A stretch of DNA of 64,000 bases, taken from assembly GCA_029582165.1 (NCBI GenBank), contig CM055875.1, forward strand, positions 11,282,785 to 11,346,784. The letters run 5' to 3'. Positions within the stretch are counted from its first letter, which is position 1; every line of letters starts with the position of its first letter. Source of the DNA: Portulaca oleracea (lineage: Eukaryota; Streptophyta; Magnoliopsida; Caryophyllales; Portulacaceae). Shown here one piece after another: positions 33,961-46,870 of the stretch. The notes below the pieces were generated by a model that did not search any database, was not told the DNA's origin, and worked only from the letters and a program-made list of their open reading frames with translations. The position numbers were made by a program, and so were the translations under genes.

Positions 33961-35240
33961 TGTTAAAAACGTACTTAATATTTTTTATATTTTCATTTAG
34001 TCTCATATCCATAACACATGCATTAAATATCTTTATTGATGATAATAATTAAAATGTAAATCCTTTCTAATGGTAATTTTAATTTATAATAAATTGTCTC
34101 TGTTCGGAGTTAGTTTAGGAGTAACCAAACCTCTCAAGTTCTTTTATTTAAGTTTGAAAGTGTGTTTTGCTACTTGTGTTTTAACATGGCTATAGATGTC
34201 TGACATAACATTTTGTAAACATTATATCCTTAGTATAACATTTTTTTTGTCACAAATCTACTAATAGTATTTTTGTACAATAGATCAATGTAGATATTGA
34301 AAAATTAATGATAAAATTTTTTTACATTTAAATTTAAATGAATAAAAAAATTTAGACGACCCATATAGGTGACAGAAGGAGGGAGTATGAATTCTAATCT
34401 ATTATTTATTATTATATTAAAACAAAATCAACATAATCATACATTTGCCACATGTCAATCAAATAGGAGGTCTATGAAATGTTATTTATTCATTTTTTTT
34501 AAAAGAAAGCACCATTAATTATAAATGAAAGGTAAGTAAGTTATAGAAAAGGGACCACTAGAAATTTTATAATGATAAAAAAAACCATTGATATCCCCTA
34601 ATAAAGCGTCCATTTATCTCTTATTGTAAATAGCAAAACTTTTCAAATTCTGGATGAATAACAATTGATTAGCAATTACATATAAATGTAAATTCTGGAA
34701 ATCAATTGCTAATTACAACCCTAATTAAACCTTTGAAATATTAGAAATCAATCACAAATGTAAATAGTCAAAGTTCTAAATTTAAATTAAAATAGTTAAC
34801 AATTATTCATTAATCATCCATCATACCTAGATAAATAACAACAATCGTATACCTATATTTCAGGACAAACTTTAAAAAAATGATGCTTTTTCTAATAAAA
34901 AAAAGTAATGATACTTGCTTTATAAGCTCCTGCTATAGCCTATATATACTTGCAAGATTCATATTACTCATTGAATCAAACATTAAATAAAAAATAAAAA
35001 TATACTTGAAAAAAAATAAAAAGATGCACGGAGACAAACGCTAGTTCTAAATTAAAAGAAAATGAGGATAGTAAAGGGTTCATTATTGTACTGAATTATG
35101 TTTAATACCATGTATGTATAATTGATCTGAGTAATTATTTCGTAGATGGAATAATAATAAAAATAAAATTAAAGTGGATGAAATAGTAAAATAGTTTTGG
35201 TTGGGTCAGCGTTGATGCATGATTGATTAATGGGTTTAAT
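33961..35240. other. AT-rich intergenic DNA upstream of the CAX gene
   Basis: No gene is visible. GACAGAAGGAGGGAGTA at about 34372-34388 is a Stowaway-type MITE terminus (reverse of TACTCCCTCC). The matching left end is not recognisable, so only a remnant is present. The rest is poly-A/T-rich. Confidence 0.4.
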
Positions 35241-36929
35241 TAAAAGTACAGAGAGGGTGTACTCCAGCTCCGGGTAATGCTGCACATCTCTCGCTCTAAT
35301 ATCTCGTTGGGTTGTCCACTCCCATGCCCCGTTGGCTTTAAAATCTTGACGATTAGTAGACGTGAATCTGACTGCCCAAATCAATTAAATATTCTCTCTT
35401 TCATTTTCCGTTTTAATTGCTCAAAAATTCTCTCAACGACGGGGGACTTCCAGGAAGCTTCATATGATATTTGCTCCCTCTCACATCTCAAATCATATTC
35501 ATATCTTCTTCCTCCATCAAAATTCAACACAGGCTGTCTCTTTCTCTCTTCAAGTTTTCTTACGGGAACACAATCTCTGCAAACTTCAAGTGGTCCAGTT
35601 TTTGAGTTTTCCCTGTAATTTCTTTCGACTGATTCATATTTCAAATTATTTGGAAGAACTCAACTGGGTTTCTTTTTAAGTTCCCAAATTGGAGGAGGGC
35701 CACCGAGTATTTATTTGAGCGTTTTCACCACTTGGGTTGAGGTACTTGATACTGCCCATCTTTGCTTTACAATAACAGGATCTGATATTTGCTTTCCTGT
35801 ATGTCTATGAATTGACCCTGAACACTGGCTCAAACTTATTCACTTGAAAACTGATCTGATTTTGTTTGTTTGCGTCTAAATTTCATACCCATTGACTTGC
35901 AGTAGATTTGCATTTCGGTTTTCAATTAAGAAACCAACTGGTGACACCAGTTTAGTCTGCATCTGGGAAAGTTAAAATGAGATGTTTGTGTTCTAGGGAT
36001 TGTTCTTGCTAAGTTAGGGTGATTATGTGTCAGTGGCATTCATTACATACAGGGTTAGTCCTCCTCAGTCTTCAATTCTTGATCGTGACACTAACGTTTC
36101 ACATTGATGAGTTTTTGTTGATTTGGCTTTCATTCTGATTCAGTCTCGAGTATTTAGTTTTTACTTCCTGTGAGAGCTGGATTTGAAGGAAAAGGCAAAT
36201 AGATAAAGTAAAGCTGTATATCTATCAGTCAGTCATTGCTAAGCTTGATGGGAATGCAGACACTGGATGCTTAATTTCACTGAAGTGCCCATGCCCAGTG
36301 CTTGATACATTAAGACATCCAACAACAATTAAGACTGCATTGACTCCAACACAGATAAAAGTTTAAAGATATTGCTGAGTTGAAAGCTGAATATGTACCC
36401 TTGTTGGAAAAATGCTTGTCATGTCTATATACATTAAGTTTAAGTCAACCCCCCCACGCGGTAGGGTGTTGGTCGTATTTTCTGATGCTGAAACTTGTCT
36501 TTTGCTGCTCATTTTGTGTAAAACAAAATGATACTCTTCCACCTAGAGTATAGTAAACGCTTATGCCTTATGTCTATTAATTCCTAACCTTAGATGATAT
36601 GATATTTGAAGATGCATTCTGGCTTAAATTGTTGCTGCATGTAAGAAAAAAACCTTTTGTACTGCTGTAGGTTCATCCTCTCAAGGAAAATAGGGAATTC
36701 GGGAGCCATACATGCGTATTATATGTAACTTTTGTTCAAGTTCCCCTCTTTACTAGCACAAACTGAAAGCGTATAGTCACTGGCGTTCTTGTCAGTGCTG
36801 TAGCCTATTGATCCGCTCAAGTAATTGACGCTCTTTTAGATTAGAGGATAACATGTTTGTGCTGCAGTGTTATGTCCTTTTGTATATTTGGTTTCATCCT
36901 TCAGCTCTGGGTGATTTGTGTTTCTGCAG
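35241..36929 (+). promoter_or_regulatory. Probable promoter, 5' UTR and 5' UTR intron of the CAX gene
   Basis: The start codon at 36930 lies immediately after a splice-acceptor-like TTTCTGCAG, so the 5' UTR is probably spliced. A pyrimidine-rich, CT-rich stretch (35380-35740) looks like an untranslated first exon, and GGTTGAG|GTACTTG near 35735 is a possible donor. Open frames here on both strands show no domain. The transcription start is not determined. Confidence 0.4.
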
Positions 36930-39900
36930 ATGGTTCCAGCAGATGAAAAGACGGACCCTTTTGAGCACAGTCCGCTTTCCCGTAAACCGGATGGAAAAAC
37001 ATCATATCCATTAGATTTAGAGACGCCGTCTAGTTTTCAACGGCAAGTGTCACATTCGCAGCTGATTAAAAAGTTGCAGAACAGCCCTCTGAAAAGTATA
37101 TATACTGTCTTACTTACAGCAAAAATAAACATACTTCTACCATTTGGTCCTTTGGCAATATTTCTACACTACCTAACTCATAAGCAAGTAAGCAACTATT
37201 CTTAGTAGAGCAGTTTCCCTTCTTAGCGGTTCATGTGTGTGTTTGCGCGTGCGTGTGTTTTTGTGTGTGCTTGTATCAGCTCAAAGACCGGGTATCTCTT
37301 AATGTATTCCAAGGACCAGACAGGAGTATGTATGTCTGTACACACACACACACACACACACATATTTCTACACGCACACACACATTTGTACACGTTCAAC
37401 AACCTTTACACGTTAAGGCCTATACATGCACACGCACGCACATGCACACACAAACACACACACGTACATACATGCATGCATCGATACTTATCCAAATCAG
37501 CGGACAATTCCCCAATAGTCATGGCGCAAAACAGGGTGTGGGGTAGTTTGATGTAGCCGTCTTACCTCTGAATTAAAAAAAAAAAAAAATTCATGGATAA
37601 TGGTTCTAATTGACCCAAGATTTCAAAATTGCTCACAACTTTCTACTCTATGAAGAAAAAGTAGAAGTGATTTAGAGAGGCATTTTGCTTTAGTCATGGT
37701 CGGATATTTTTTTGAGTGGCTCCTAGTATTTGCTAGACCTTTAATGTTGCTAGCATTTCAAATATAGCTTTGCGGTATTAGTCTTAGATGTGAAATTTTG
37801 ATGGAAGGCGGAAGCTGAAATTAACTTGGCCATGATGAAGAAAAATGGGGTATAGGTGTCTCTTTTGTTGTGTTTTCTTTGATATTGATAACCATGAAAC
37901 TTGCATTGTCCATTTACTGATTAGTTCCTTTCTTTTAATATGTTTTGCGTGTATTCTTATTTATTTTCCTTTCTGTATTTTTTCATTATCTTATACTTCC
38001 AGGGCTGGATCTTCTTCTTCAGCTTATTAGGCATCACCCCATTGGCAGAGCGTTTGGGATATGCTACAGAGTAAGTATGTTTTGTTTAAGTGAGCATGTT
38101 ATAACTTTTGTTGTGCTTATATTTTTACTGATGGATAAACTGCTTGATCATGAGCAGGCAGCTTGCATTTTTTACAGGTCCCACAGGTATAGCTGCCATT
38201 TTCTCTGACCTTTGTGTTAGATGTCTTTATGTCCTATAACTGTGTTACTTTTTTGTGATTTTGTGTTCCTAACTCGTGCATTTCTATGCGCTTAACTTGC
38301 AACAATTTTTTTTTCTTAATCAATATGGACTAACATGAATTTTTGGCTCAGTGGGAGGCCTGTTGAATGCTACATTTGGTAATGCTACTGAGATGATAAT
38401 TTCAATTTATGCACTAAAGGTTGGGATGATAAGAGTGGTGCAACAGTCTTTACTAGGCTCTATCTTGTCCAATATGCTTCTAGTTCTAGGGTGTGCCTTT
38501 TTCACTGGTGGGATTAAAAACTACCAAAAGGTCCAGCAATTTGATAAGGTAGATGACTATCCTGTAATATATATGAAGCATTCCCATCTCTTATTGATGG
38601 CGTGAGGAACTATATCTGTCTCAACCATCATTTCTCTTGCTAGATTTGTATCTTGACTTTTACTTGGTACAGTCTGCAGCCTTGGTGAACTCAGGGTTGT
38701 TGTTGATGGCTGTGATGGGCATAACATTTCCAGCTGTGCTTCATTTCACGCACACTGAGGTGCACAGAGGCAAGTCAGAGCTATCTCTTTCAAGATTCAG
38801 CAGCTGCATCATGCTTGTGGCATATGCAAGCTACCTTTACTTTCAGCTAAAGGGTCAACAAAATCATCAGAATTATGAACCTGTAGATAGGGTATGTGCC
38901 TTCTCTTCTATGGAAAATCTCTTTGTATGTTATTGGAACTCATGGCCTATTTGCTTCGAAGTCTATACAAATGTTAGCGTTTGCCGTACTTCTTATATGT
39001 GCTGATGATTGCTGCTTGTTAGCATATTCTCAAAAATATTACATCACTTTCAACCATTTCAATGGCCTTTCTTTTGCTCTGTTGCCCCTTCATTGCTCTT
39101 TTCTCTCTTGTTGTGTTTTTACTTTCAATATGAAAATATGGTTGCAAATGCTATGTAACAGTAAGCATATTTGGGGGTAAAGTTCCTCTCCTGGATATTT
39201 ACTGTATTGTGCTTTGTGTTGTTTGTGTTGCATAAGAGTGGATAAAGCATGTATTTGCTTTCCAATTTTGGCATTTCAATACTGGAGAAATTATGTTCCA
39301 GATGCCAGGGGCACCTTAGGCAATAAGTATATAAAGGATCATTTGTAAACAGTTAACTTCAGTTATCTTCATACTACCATACTGTGGTAGGGAATAGTTG
39401 TCACCGTAATTATTTTTCCCCCTTAGAGAGACATAATTATGAACCTGTTACAAATATGTTGACGTAGTGAATAATCATTAAATCAGATAAATCAAGTGGT
39501 GTTAGCACTGTTCATGGTTTTTGCTGTAAAATTACATTGTTTGTGTGAATAATATATGCGGGACAACAGTTTGCATACGAAGATACGCGGTTCTTGTTCA
39601 TTGCCGTTTCTTTGTGTTTTAATAGCTTCTAAGTTATCATATAATGCCAGCAACATCTTTGGTGAGATAGAGATTTTGATTCCAAAATGATTCATAATTC
39701 AAAGTTTTTATCTAAGGAAAGAAAAGGTGAAGCAGTGTGCTTCGCTGAAATCTGCCTGGAATGAGGAAATAATTAGATTTAGCTCTGTGTCACATTTGCC
39801 AGCCATTCATGTGACCGATGCGCAATTGAGTAATTTTAGGTTGGCTTCTGTAATTACAGATTGCAGTCAGCGTTATGTATTTAAATTGATGTGTTTCTTT

Positions 39901-42900
39901 TATTGATGTTGGGAATGATTAACTACTAAGTGAATATTTTTCATCGTAAGTATGAAAAAATGGTGCATTGTATAGTATTGATTTTCATACAGTTTTTAAT
40001 GCTTGGTTGAATTGTCTTCTCAGGAACGAATTTAGAAACTAAATTTAGCGGGGTCAAATTTGAAGCCGCGGGTACTTGAAAATTTACATCTAGTTAATAA
40101 CATTCAAAAAGTAATATTAAAATTTAAATACAAACCACTCGTAAGCCTTATTTTAAAATTGGTATGATATATAATATAGTGTATCAAATATAATATATTA
40201 GATTACATATGTGCACAAATTATTTTTCTATTTTTTCATTTTATAAGTAAAAGTTATAATTAACTTATTAAATGATATTATCTAAGTATATTTTTGTACA
40301 AAAAATGACTATATTGTTACCATTTTTCTAAAAGTGATTTTTGGTTGATAATATACTAAACTTTTGGGGTATTGGACAATAATACATTGGGGGTGTTTGG
40401 CTAACGAGCTTTTTGGGTAGCTTTTAGTTTTTTGGATAACTTTTAGCTTTTTGACCAATGTTAAAAAGCTACTTGAGGTGTTTGGTAAGTAGCTTTTTAT
40501 ATTAGCTTTTTGGACCCAAAAAGCTAGTTTTCAAAAAGCTACTTGATGGAGCTTTTTGAGGTAGCTTTTCACAAAAAACTACTTTACCAAACACTTTTCA
40601 TACAATCAGCTAACCCAAACAGTTAATCCAAAAAGCTACCAGCTACCAGCTGATTGTCAAACAGGGCTATTGAACTTTGACATTGGACAATAATGTACTG
40701 AATTTTGAGGGATGTTGGACAATAATGCGTCCGGAATGATTTCGATGGTGACTGACTTGGTGGTGATCTTACGGGGCGGGCCGAGAAGATAAATTGGCTA
40801 AATAACATCTAAATTTGTGACTTGTCAGCTAATCTACACCAGCAAAGGTGATTTTATACAACTACAACAACAATATCTCAGCGAAAATACGGTTAAACAA
40901 ATGTGATTTTATGTTTTTGTTTTTTACTCTTTTCAAAGTCGATTCCCTTTACTTATGTGTGGATTAGCTAACTTATCACCGAGTCAGTCACTGACGGAAT
41001 CGTTCTGGATGTATTATTGTTCAACACCCCCAAAATACAATGTATTATTGTCCAAGCTTAAAGTTGAGTGTATTATTTTGTCCAACACCCCAAAAAGTCA
41101 GTATATTAGCATTCAAAAGCCCATCTAAAAAAGGGAGTCACATGACCCCACATGGTCCCACCGTAGCTCCGCCCCTGGGTCCTTCCCTTTTAATCAGAGG
41201 GTTCATTCTTGTATAACAACCAATCATGTAGAACATGCTTGGGTAAAAGGTGTCTACTCTTTTCAAATGTGTTGCTTGTTCCGAAATAAAAGATTTGCCT
41301 CCTGACACACCTTTTGGTTATATCATCAAACGTTCATGAACTTGTCTGGATACCTTGATGAAATGATGTTCTACATTCTACCATTTGATGATTAGATTTT
41401 GCTTATCTTCCAATATTGAAAGGCATGCAAAGTATAATAAGCCCACTGAGAAGATGTGTTACAGTAGCTTATATAGCTCATTTATATTTATATCACAAAG
41501 TGGGGTTAAGTATATATACATATCCTCCTGATCATTATAATTTTTTTAGGAAATGGCCGACAATGCAGATGACTCAGTTGATGAGGAGGCTCCTGAGATA
41601 AGTCGCGGAGAGGCAATTGCCTGGCTTTCTGTTTTGACTTTATGGGTGTCAGTACTATCAGGGTATCTTGTTGATGCTATACAGGTAATTTTCCTACTAC
41701 TGTTTTTTAGTCTTTATTATGTGATTATTAGTATCGAACTCTTAATCTTTTTACTTTTGATGCGTGCCTTGTTAATTGCAGTAAAAATTTGACATGACTT
41801 GGATCTAGGATAAAATCAATTTGTTCTTAACCCTTTCTAATGTTTGCTAGTATTCTCTTTGATGTTGTCAATGTCATCTGGAAAGCATCACAAATTGTTG
41901 ATGCAAATATGTTTCTAAGCGTTGGACTTGGCCTTTCTAGGATTTTTTTTTTTGTTGAAATTCTTTTCCCGCTAATTGAGTGTTTCCCAGTGTCGTATCC
42001 ATGTTTGAGAATCACATGCCCAGGATTATTGCGCCGTAGTAAAATAGGGGGTCCAAGTAACATAAATATAGTCTTTAACTTTGTGCCTGTAGTGGTATTT
42101 TTCTTTGTCATAATGAGGTATAATCACTGTTTTTATTCCATATCTAACTTATTGCCAAAAAAATTATGGTTTGGGAATGATTTTTAAGCATTAGTACAAA
42201 ATGCTTGCGCCTTCACCTTGAAGTTTGCATCCCTGGGCTTGAGGACCCTTTGCGCTTTTGCGCAGCTCATGCTTTTCAAAACTAAGAATGTATGGATGAA
42301 TCTATTAGATCATTATGTATGGTCCTGTGGATGCACCATTGGGAAAGTAGATTTTCTACAACACGGATTTTTTTTTTTTTTTTAAAGCAGCTAAATGACA
42401 TTTATGACTTGCTTTTTCTATTTGCAGGGTGCATCTGAGTCGTGGAATATGCCTGTTGCTTTTATCAGTGTCATTTTACTTCCAATTGTGGGAAATGCAG
42501 CTGAGCATGCCAGTGCAATCATGTTTGCAGTAAAGGACAAACTTGTAAGCTTAACATTTGACACATTTATTGCTCCTTACAATCTTACATACTTGGTTTG
42601 ATACTGAGTCCAGTGGAGAAAAGCTTTCTTCTCTATATGGACTATATGGAGTATGTTTATGTCTTCCATTGTCCATGGTGCCAAAGATCTGCGGCAACCT
42701 CATAATGTGCATTTTAAACTATTCTTCATTGTTTTTATCCTTGGATTTTGTAGGATATCACACTGGGAGTGGCTATTGGTTCGTCTACCCAAATATCTAT
42801 GTTTGTGGTAAGGACACATTGTTCTGCTGTTTAACATTTGTGCTATTAGACAAGACCTTTAGTGGACAGTATTTGGCACTTTGATGCTTTGTATACCAAC

Positions 42901-43792
42901 ATACAGTAGGATCTTGTTTATTGCAGCAAGTGGTGTCTTGATGCAAAAAGTAGCTTGATGTATTGTCTCAAATTCATCTTTCTGGAATTCAAACCTTTTG
43001 TAAAATGAAATCAGTTCATTGTTTTGTTGGGTGTTCATAGCCATACTTATTATATTGGAAAATTATTTTGCCAAATTTGCCCAAAAGAAAGGCATGCGAT
43101 TTGAAGTTGTTGGAGAAAAAATCAGGAGCCATTCAAAGAAAGTTTTGTGAGCCATGGCAATAATTTGATGCTGTTGAATGGAGGGTCTAATCCAAGCATT
43201 GGGATTTCGTTTCAGAGAGGATTTTGTAGGGATGATAGACTGGATAGACCATGTAAAAGTGTATGATAAGACATGATCAGGTTTTGACAAGATAGAAACA
43301 ATATTTTAGCATTGAAATTAGAAATTCTGTGATTACACTCATCTGTGCTCCATTAAAGCCTAGGTGGATGGCTTAAAACTGGCTTAATGATCTAGATACT
43401 GATTCTTTGTGCTGCTTAGTACCCTGCGTTGGTGATGGTGTTGGTTGGGCTGTTGAAATATGCTTTTCATGTGCATAACTGTGGCTGGAATAAGATCGTG
43501 TTCCTGACTAAACTGTTGATATACCTTGAATGATGATCATGTTTTGTATTTAACTTGCTTGAAAAGTCTTTGGGAACCCCATTATCTAAAATGTATCCTT
43601 ATGGAGAAAGAGGAGTTTTTGGGAGAGGCAGGTAAGAATTACATGATTGACTTGCTTTGTATTTTGGTACAGTGCTGCATTTGTAATTTAGTGGTGCCGA
43701 ATCAAAGTTGCTTGTCTGCTGGTATAGCATCTTCTGATCTTGTTGGCCGTAGCTTGGACAATAACCATGTGGAAACAACCATAGTATCAGAT

Positions 43793-43836
<44 letters not shown>

Positions 43837-46464
43837 GGCGCTTGAATGAGTTTCTTGATGAACTGATGATCAGACAGAACATTGCAATAGATATCTCTGA
43901 AATTCTTTTGTTCCCTTGATTGGTATTGGTCCTTGTCTATTACTTAGTTGATGACAATCTGAAGGAATTATAGATTTTCAAGGATAGAGCCACTGCTAAA
44001 ACCTCACTGCAGATTGGATTTTGTAATGTCTGTTTTTTGTGTGTGTGTGTGTTGGGGGTTGTTTGACCCCCCTCCCTCCCTTTTCCTCTCCCTGTTATAA
44101 CTGTGCATATGCTCGGGTTTTGATATGCCCTACAACCCCCCCCTCCCTTTTCCTCTCCCTGTTATAACTGTGCATATGCTCGGGTTTTGATATGCCCTAC
44201 AACCCCCCCCCCCTTTTCCTCTCCCTGTTATAGCTGTGCATATGCTCGGGTTTTGATATGCCCTGACTGACCCAGCCCCCTTGCTCATCACTTCTGTAAC
44301 AAATTGTTGTTCAAGTACTGCAGTATTTCTTATCCAAAAAGCTAATGGTTTGTGACTAATTGGTGTGTCCCTGACTTTGCAGATACCATTCTGTGTGGTT
44401 GTTGGTTGGATGATGGGCCAGCCTATGGATTTGAATTTTCAACTTTTTGAGACGGCTACCCTTTTTGTGACAGTTCTAGTAGTTGCATTTATGCTTCAGG
44501 TTTGCTTCCATCTGCTACACTGCTCTTTGTCCTAATTATATAGTGTCTTCACTGTCTTGTTGTTTAGCTTGATGTTTGGCAATTGCTGCAGGAGGGAACA
44601 TCAAATTATTTTAAAGGCTTGATGCTTGTGCTGTGCTATCTTATTGTTGCCGCCAGCTTCTTTGTGCATATCGACTCTAAGGAAGGTGTGTGGTTAATTT
44701 TTCTTCTTGATAATATGCTTTTAGGGACTTGAGTCCATGCTATCTTTCTTCCTCTCTTTCTCTACTCCCTTTTCCTAATTCAGGCTGCTGATGGTAAGAG
44801 AAATTGCACCCCAGACAAGAAAAGGAAAAAAAAAAAGGGGGGGGGGGGGGAAGGGATGGAATGGGTTGGACTGGGCTGCTCCTGCTGACCTTTGGTCATG
44901 TTTGGGTAAACCTGAATTCTGAAAAGCATACATCCAACTTTAGAGCATTTGTGGCAATAATCCATGCTTTTGGATCATTAATGGGGCCTACTACTTTCAA
45001 AATAATCCCAAAATCCAATTTTATGTTTATCTTCTACACTTCCAAGATCATCAAATTGGACCACCAAAGAGAATGTATTACATAAACCCCACTAGCAAAA
45101 TGTTATTAATTTTTACTATGTTTATTTTGTTCAAACAGTCCAAATGTCTTACATGGAAATTGGAAATAAGAGAGAAATAAAGTGAGGAGTTGCTCATGGT
45201 GATGGGCAACTCATGCTCGGAGCATGTGTCAATCCATATGAAATATTGATGAATTGATTTCATTCATCCGTGTTGGTGGGTGACTATCCAACTAATTAGA
45301 GAGTACTTTCCTATGTTTGGATTAAGGTAATCAAAAATGAAAAAAAGAATAGTGTGGGAAATTTGATGGAAAATGAAGTTTTGAATTTTTTAGGCAAAAG
45401 TTTATTTTTCGATCCAAACACAAGGGGAAAATCTGGGAAAATTTCATTTCCAATTTACAACCACTACTACCTTTTTTTTTTTCTTTTCCCCTTGCAATCA
45501 CCGCCAACCATTTTTTGCTGGAGAACTTATGCCCAACTGAAGATTTCAATTGTCACTACTCACTACCACTAAATTGCTTAAAATTGATTCGAAAATCTTG
45601 TGAGAAGTGACAGAGCCATGCAGCCATTGGTTATACATAATTTGGACCCATGGAATTCAATGCTGATGTTTAGGTAACGGGAATGGGCCTTTTGGGACGC
45701 AAATATTTTCACTTCAATTTTCACATGTTTTTTCTTCCTCCAACAGAAAAGAAAAAGTTTATTTCTCTCCTTGTACTATTTTTTGCTACTATTTTGTTTC
45801 CACTAAATTCTCTTAAGTCCAAACATGGCCTACAGGACCTCCACAAGCAATGAACTATGTTAGTATTAAGATTTTAACCTTTATAACATTTTATCTGGGT
45901 TACTGCTATTGGTACTCCAGTGTTTTATATTCACAAATCATATCTAATGTAGTGACACTAGTTGCAACTAATTGTCACTACTTTCTCATATTTATATTAT
46001 TTTGCCTAATTCTAACTGATAATATAATTGCGTAATTAAATAATTATGCATAAAATAGAATGGGCTAATAAATCAATTTCATATTTTACTGTAACATCAT
46101 TGTCAAGATGCTAAATCATATGTTCACTTGATTTGGTTAAGAGTTAGACGAAATAAGAACAAAAAAAGTGAAGAGATGAAGTGGTTTCTTCCATTTGCGT
46201 CATATACTACATGGTGTCATTTTTCATGTTTTTTTACATGAAAAATTCTTTTTTTTGTATACCGCATATGATTTGTATATTTATCTATATACACGGGTCA
46301 TTCAAACTGGTAAATCTTTGGGAATTAAGGAGACTAATTGATGATTAGGTTGAATGAAGGAGGGAAGGGATTGGAAAGCAATTATCAATAACAATGAATA
46401 ACATGGAAGGGTCATCAAAGCTGATTTTGTGTGGTCCATGTTATTTACAGGCGAAGATAGCTGA
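36930..46464 (+). CDS. CAX: Vacuolar cation/proton exchanger, CAX group IB (CAX2/5/6-like)
   Basis: Eleven coding exons join to 433 residues: 36930-37187, 38003-38070, 38158-38186, 38352-38548, 38673-38891, 41550-41684, 42428-42544, 42754-42807, 44383-44499, 44592-44685 and 46451-46464. All introns are GT-AG and phases fit throughout. CAX proteins move Ca2+ and other divalent metals into the vacuole in exchange for H+. The c-1 repeat [14 protein letters not shown] holds E132 and the c-2 repeat [13 protein letters not shown] holds E328, the paired acidic sites of the family. An acidic stretch (residues 258-275, [15 protein letters not shown]) separates the two halves, as in plant CAX. About 11 membrane segments are expected. 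Residues 1-60 resemble the regulatory N-terminal tail. The sequence of c-1 points to group IB. Length is normal for the family and no break is seen. Least certain are the 29-nt exon 3 and the 14-nt last exon (ending SKEGEDS). Reading through that last intron would give an alternative short tail. Confidence 0.9.
37219..37475. repeat. TG/CA simple-repeat tract in intron 1 of CAX
   Basis: TGTGTGTTTGCGCGTGCGTGTG is followed by several CA runs (37341-37363, 37374-37384, 37438-37462). Open frames through it, rich in HTHTHT, are artefacts. Confidence 0.8.
40350..41112. mobile_element. Foldback element in intron 5 of CAX
   Basis: Arms such as TAATATACTAAACTTTTGGG and TTGGACAATAATACATTG match, reversed, CCCCAAAAAGTCAGTATATTA and TGTATTATTGTCC. 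A second inner pair is GCGTCCGGAATGATTTCG against ACGGAATCGTTCTGGATG. There is no coding capacity. Its words resemble those near 3590-3720 and 33190. Confidence 0.6.
40389..40668. mobile_element. MITE nested in the foldback element
   Basis: The left end GGGGGTGTTTGGCTAAC and the complement of the right end (AGCCCTGTTTGACAATC) form an inverted repeat. The inside repeats AAAAAGCTA/TAGCTTTTT many times. The ends resemble Tourist/PIF-Harbinger or hAT MITEs. The target duplication is unclear, so the superfamily stays open. Confidence 0.5.
43793..43834. repeat. (CT)n microsatellite in intron 8 of CAX
   Basis: An uninterrupted run of about 20 CT units. Confidence 0.9.
44067..44275. repeat. Three tandem copies of a ~68-bp unit in intron 8 of CAX
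   Basis: The unit contains CCCTTTTCCTCTCCCTGTTA, then GTGCATATGCTCGGG and TTTTGATATGCCCT. Copies are separated by C-runs of changing length, so slippage in the C-run may drive duplication. A GT run (44038-44052) lies just upstream. Confidence 0.85.
44890..45832. mobile_element. Possible TIR element in the last intron of CAX
   Basis: GGTCATGTTTGGGTAAAC on the left and CCAAACATGGCCTA on the right are inverted. GGCCATGTTTGG-like ends are typical of small plant DNA transposons. No target duplication and no transposase were found. Another TTTGGATTAAGG/CCAAACAC pair lies inside, so it may be composite. It is next to an A-run/G-run at 44820-44850. Confidence 0.4.
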
Positions 46465-46870
46465 TGATGAGGCACAGCAGGGCCATGTTTGGTTTATATT
46501 AATCAGTCACGGTCCCGGATGAAGAATTGCTTGGGTGTTGGCTGTGCCTGTGACAGCACTATGAAGTGAGGTTGTGATGATCATGTTATGCTGTTTTCTG
46601 GCAAACAATGCCCAAGTTTCCTTGTAACATGTTTTTAACTCTTTTTTTTTTTTTTTTTTTAGTTTCCATATTCTCTCTGCCTCCACAAAAAAGTTAGAGA
46701 ATTGACGTTCCTTTCATCGCCTGGCGTCCTGAATCCCCCTGATAATGGAATGTGGGAGGACGCTGAGCTGATAATCCCAAAATTCAAATCATCTTATTTC
46801 ACTATCCAGTTACGGGGTTATTAGTCTTCAGGATCTTTGCTCTAATTTGTTATGGAGAATTAATCTGAGA
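46465..46870 (+). other. Probable 3' UTR of the CAX gene
   Basis: This is the sequence after the TGA at 46462-46464. It has a T-run at 46646-46662 and no canonical AATAAA is obvious, so the poly(A) site is not fixed. No other gene is seen up to the hAT element at 47146. Confidence 0.35.

Larger units (their letters stand above)
40021..41177. mobile_element. TIR transposon remnant in intron 5 of CAX, host of two nested elements
   Basis: The left end is CAGGAACGAATTTAGAAAC and the complement of the right end is CAGGGGCGGAGCTACGG. These are diverged inverted repeats of the CAGGGGCGGAGCTA type common in plant DNA transposons. No target duplication could be matched. It contains the foldback element at 40350 and, inside that, a short MITE. 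Confidence 0.45.

Noticed and set aside
35381..35644. Overlapping frames on both strands upstream of CAX
   Set aside because: No recognisable domain. The base composition fits a CT-rich untranslated leader.
37233..37556. Frames rich in HTHTHT in CAX intron 1
   Set aside because: CA/TG microsatellite translation.
46200..46265. CATG/TTTTT palindrome as a possible MITE end
   Set aside because: Too short, with no matching partner or target duplication.
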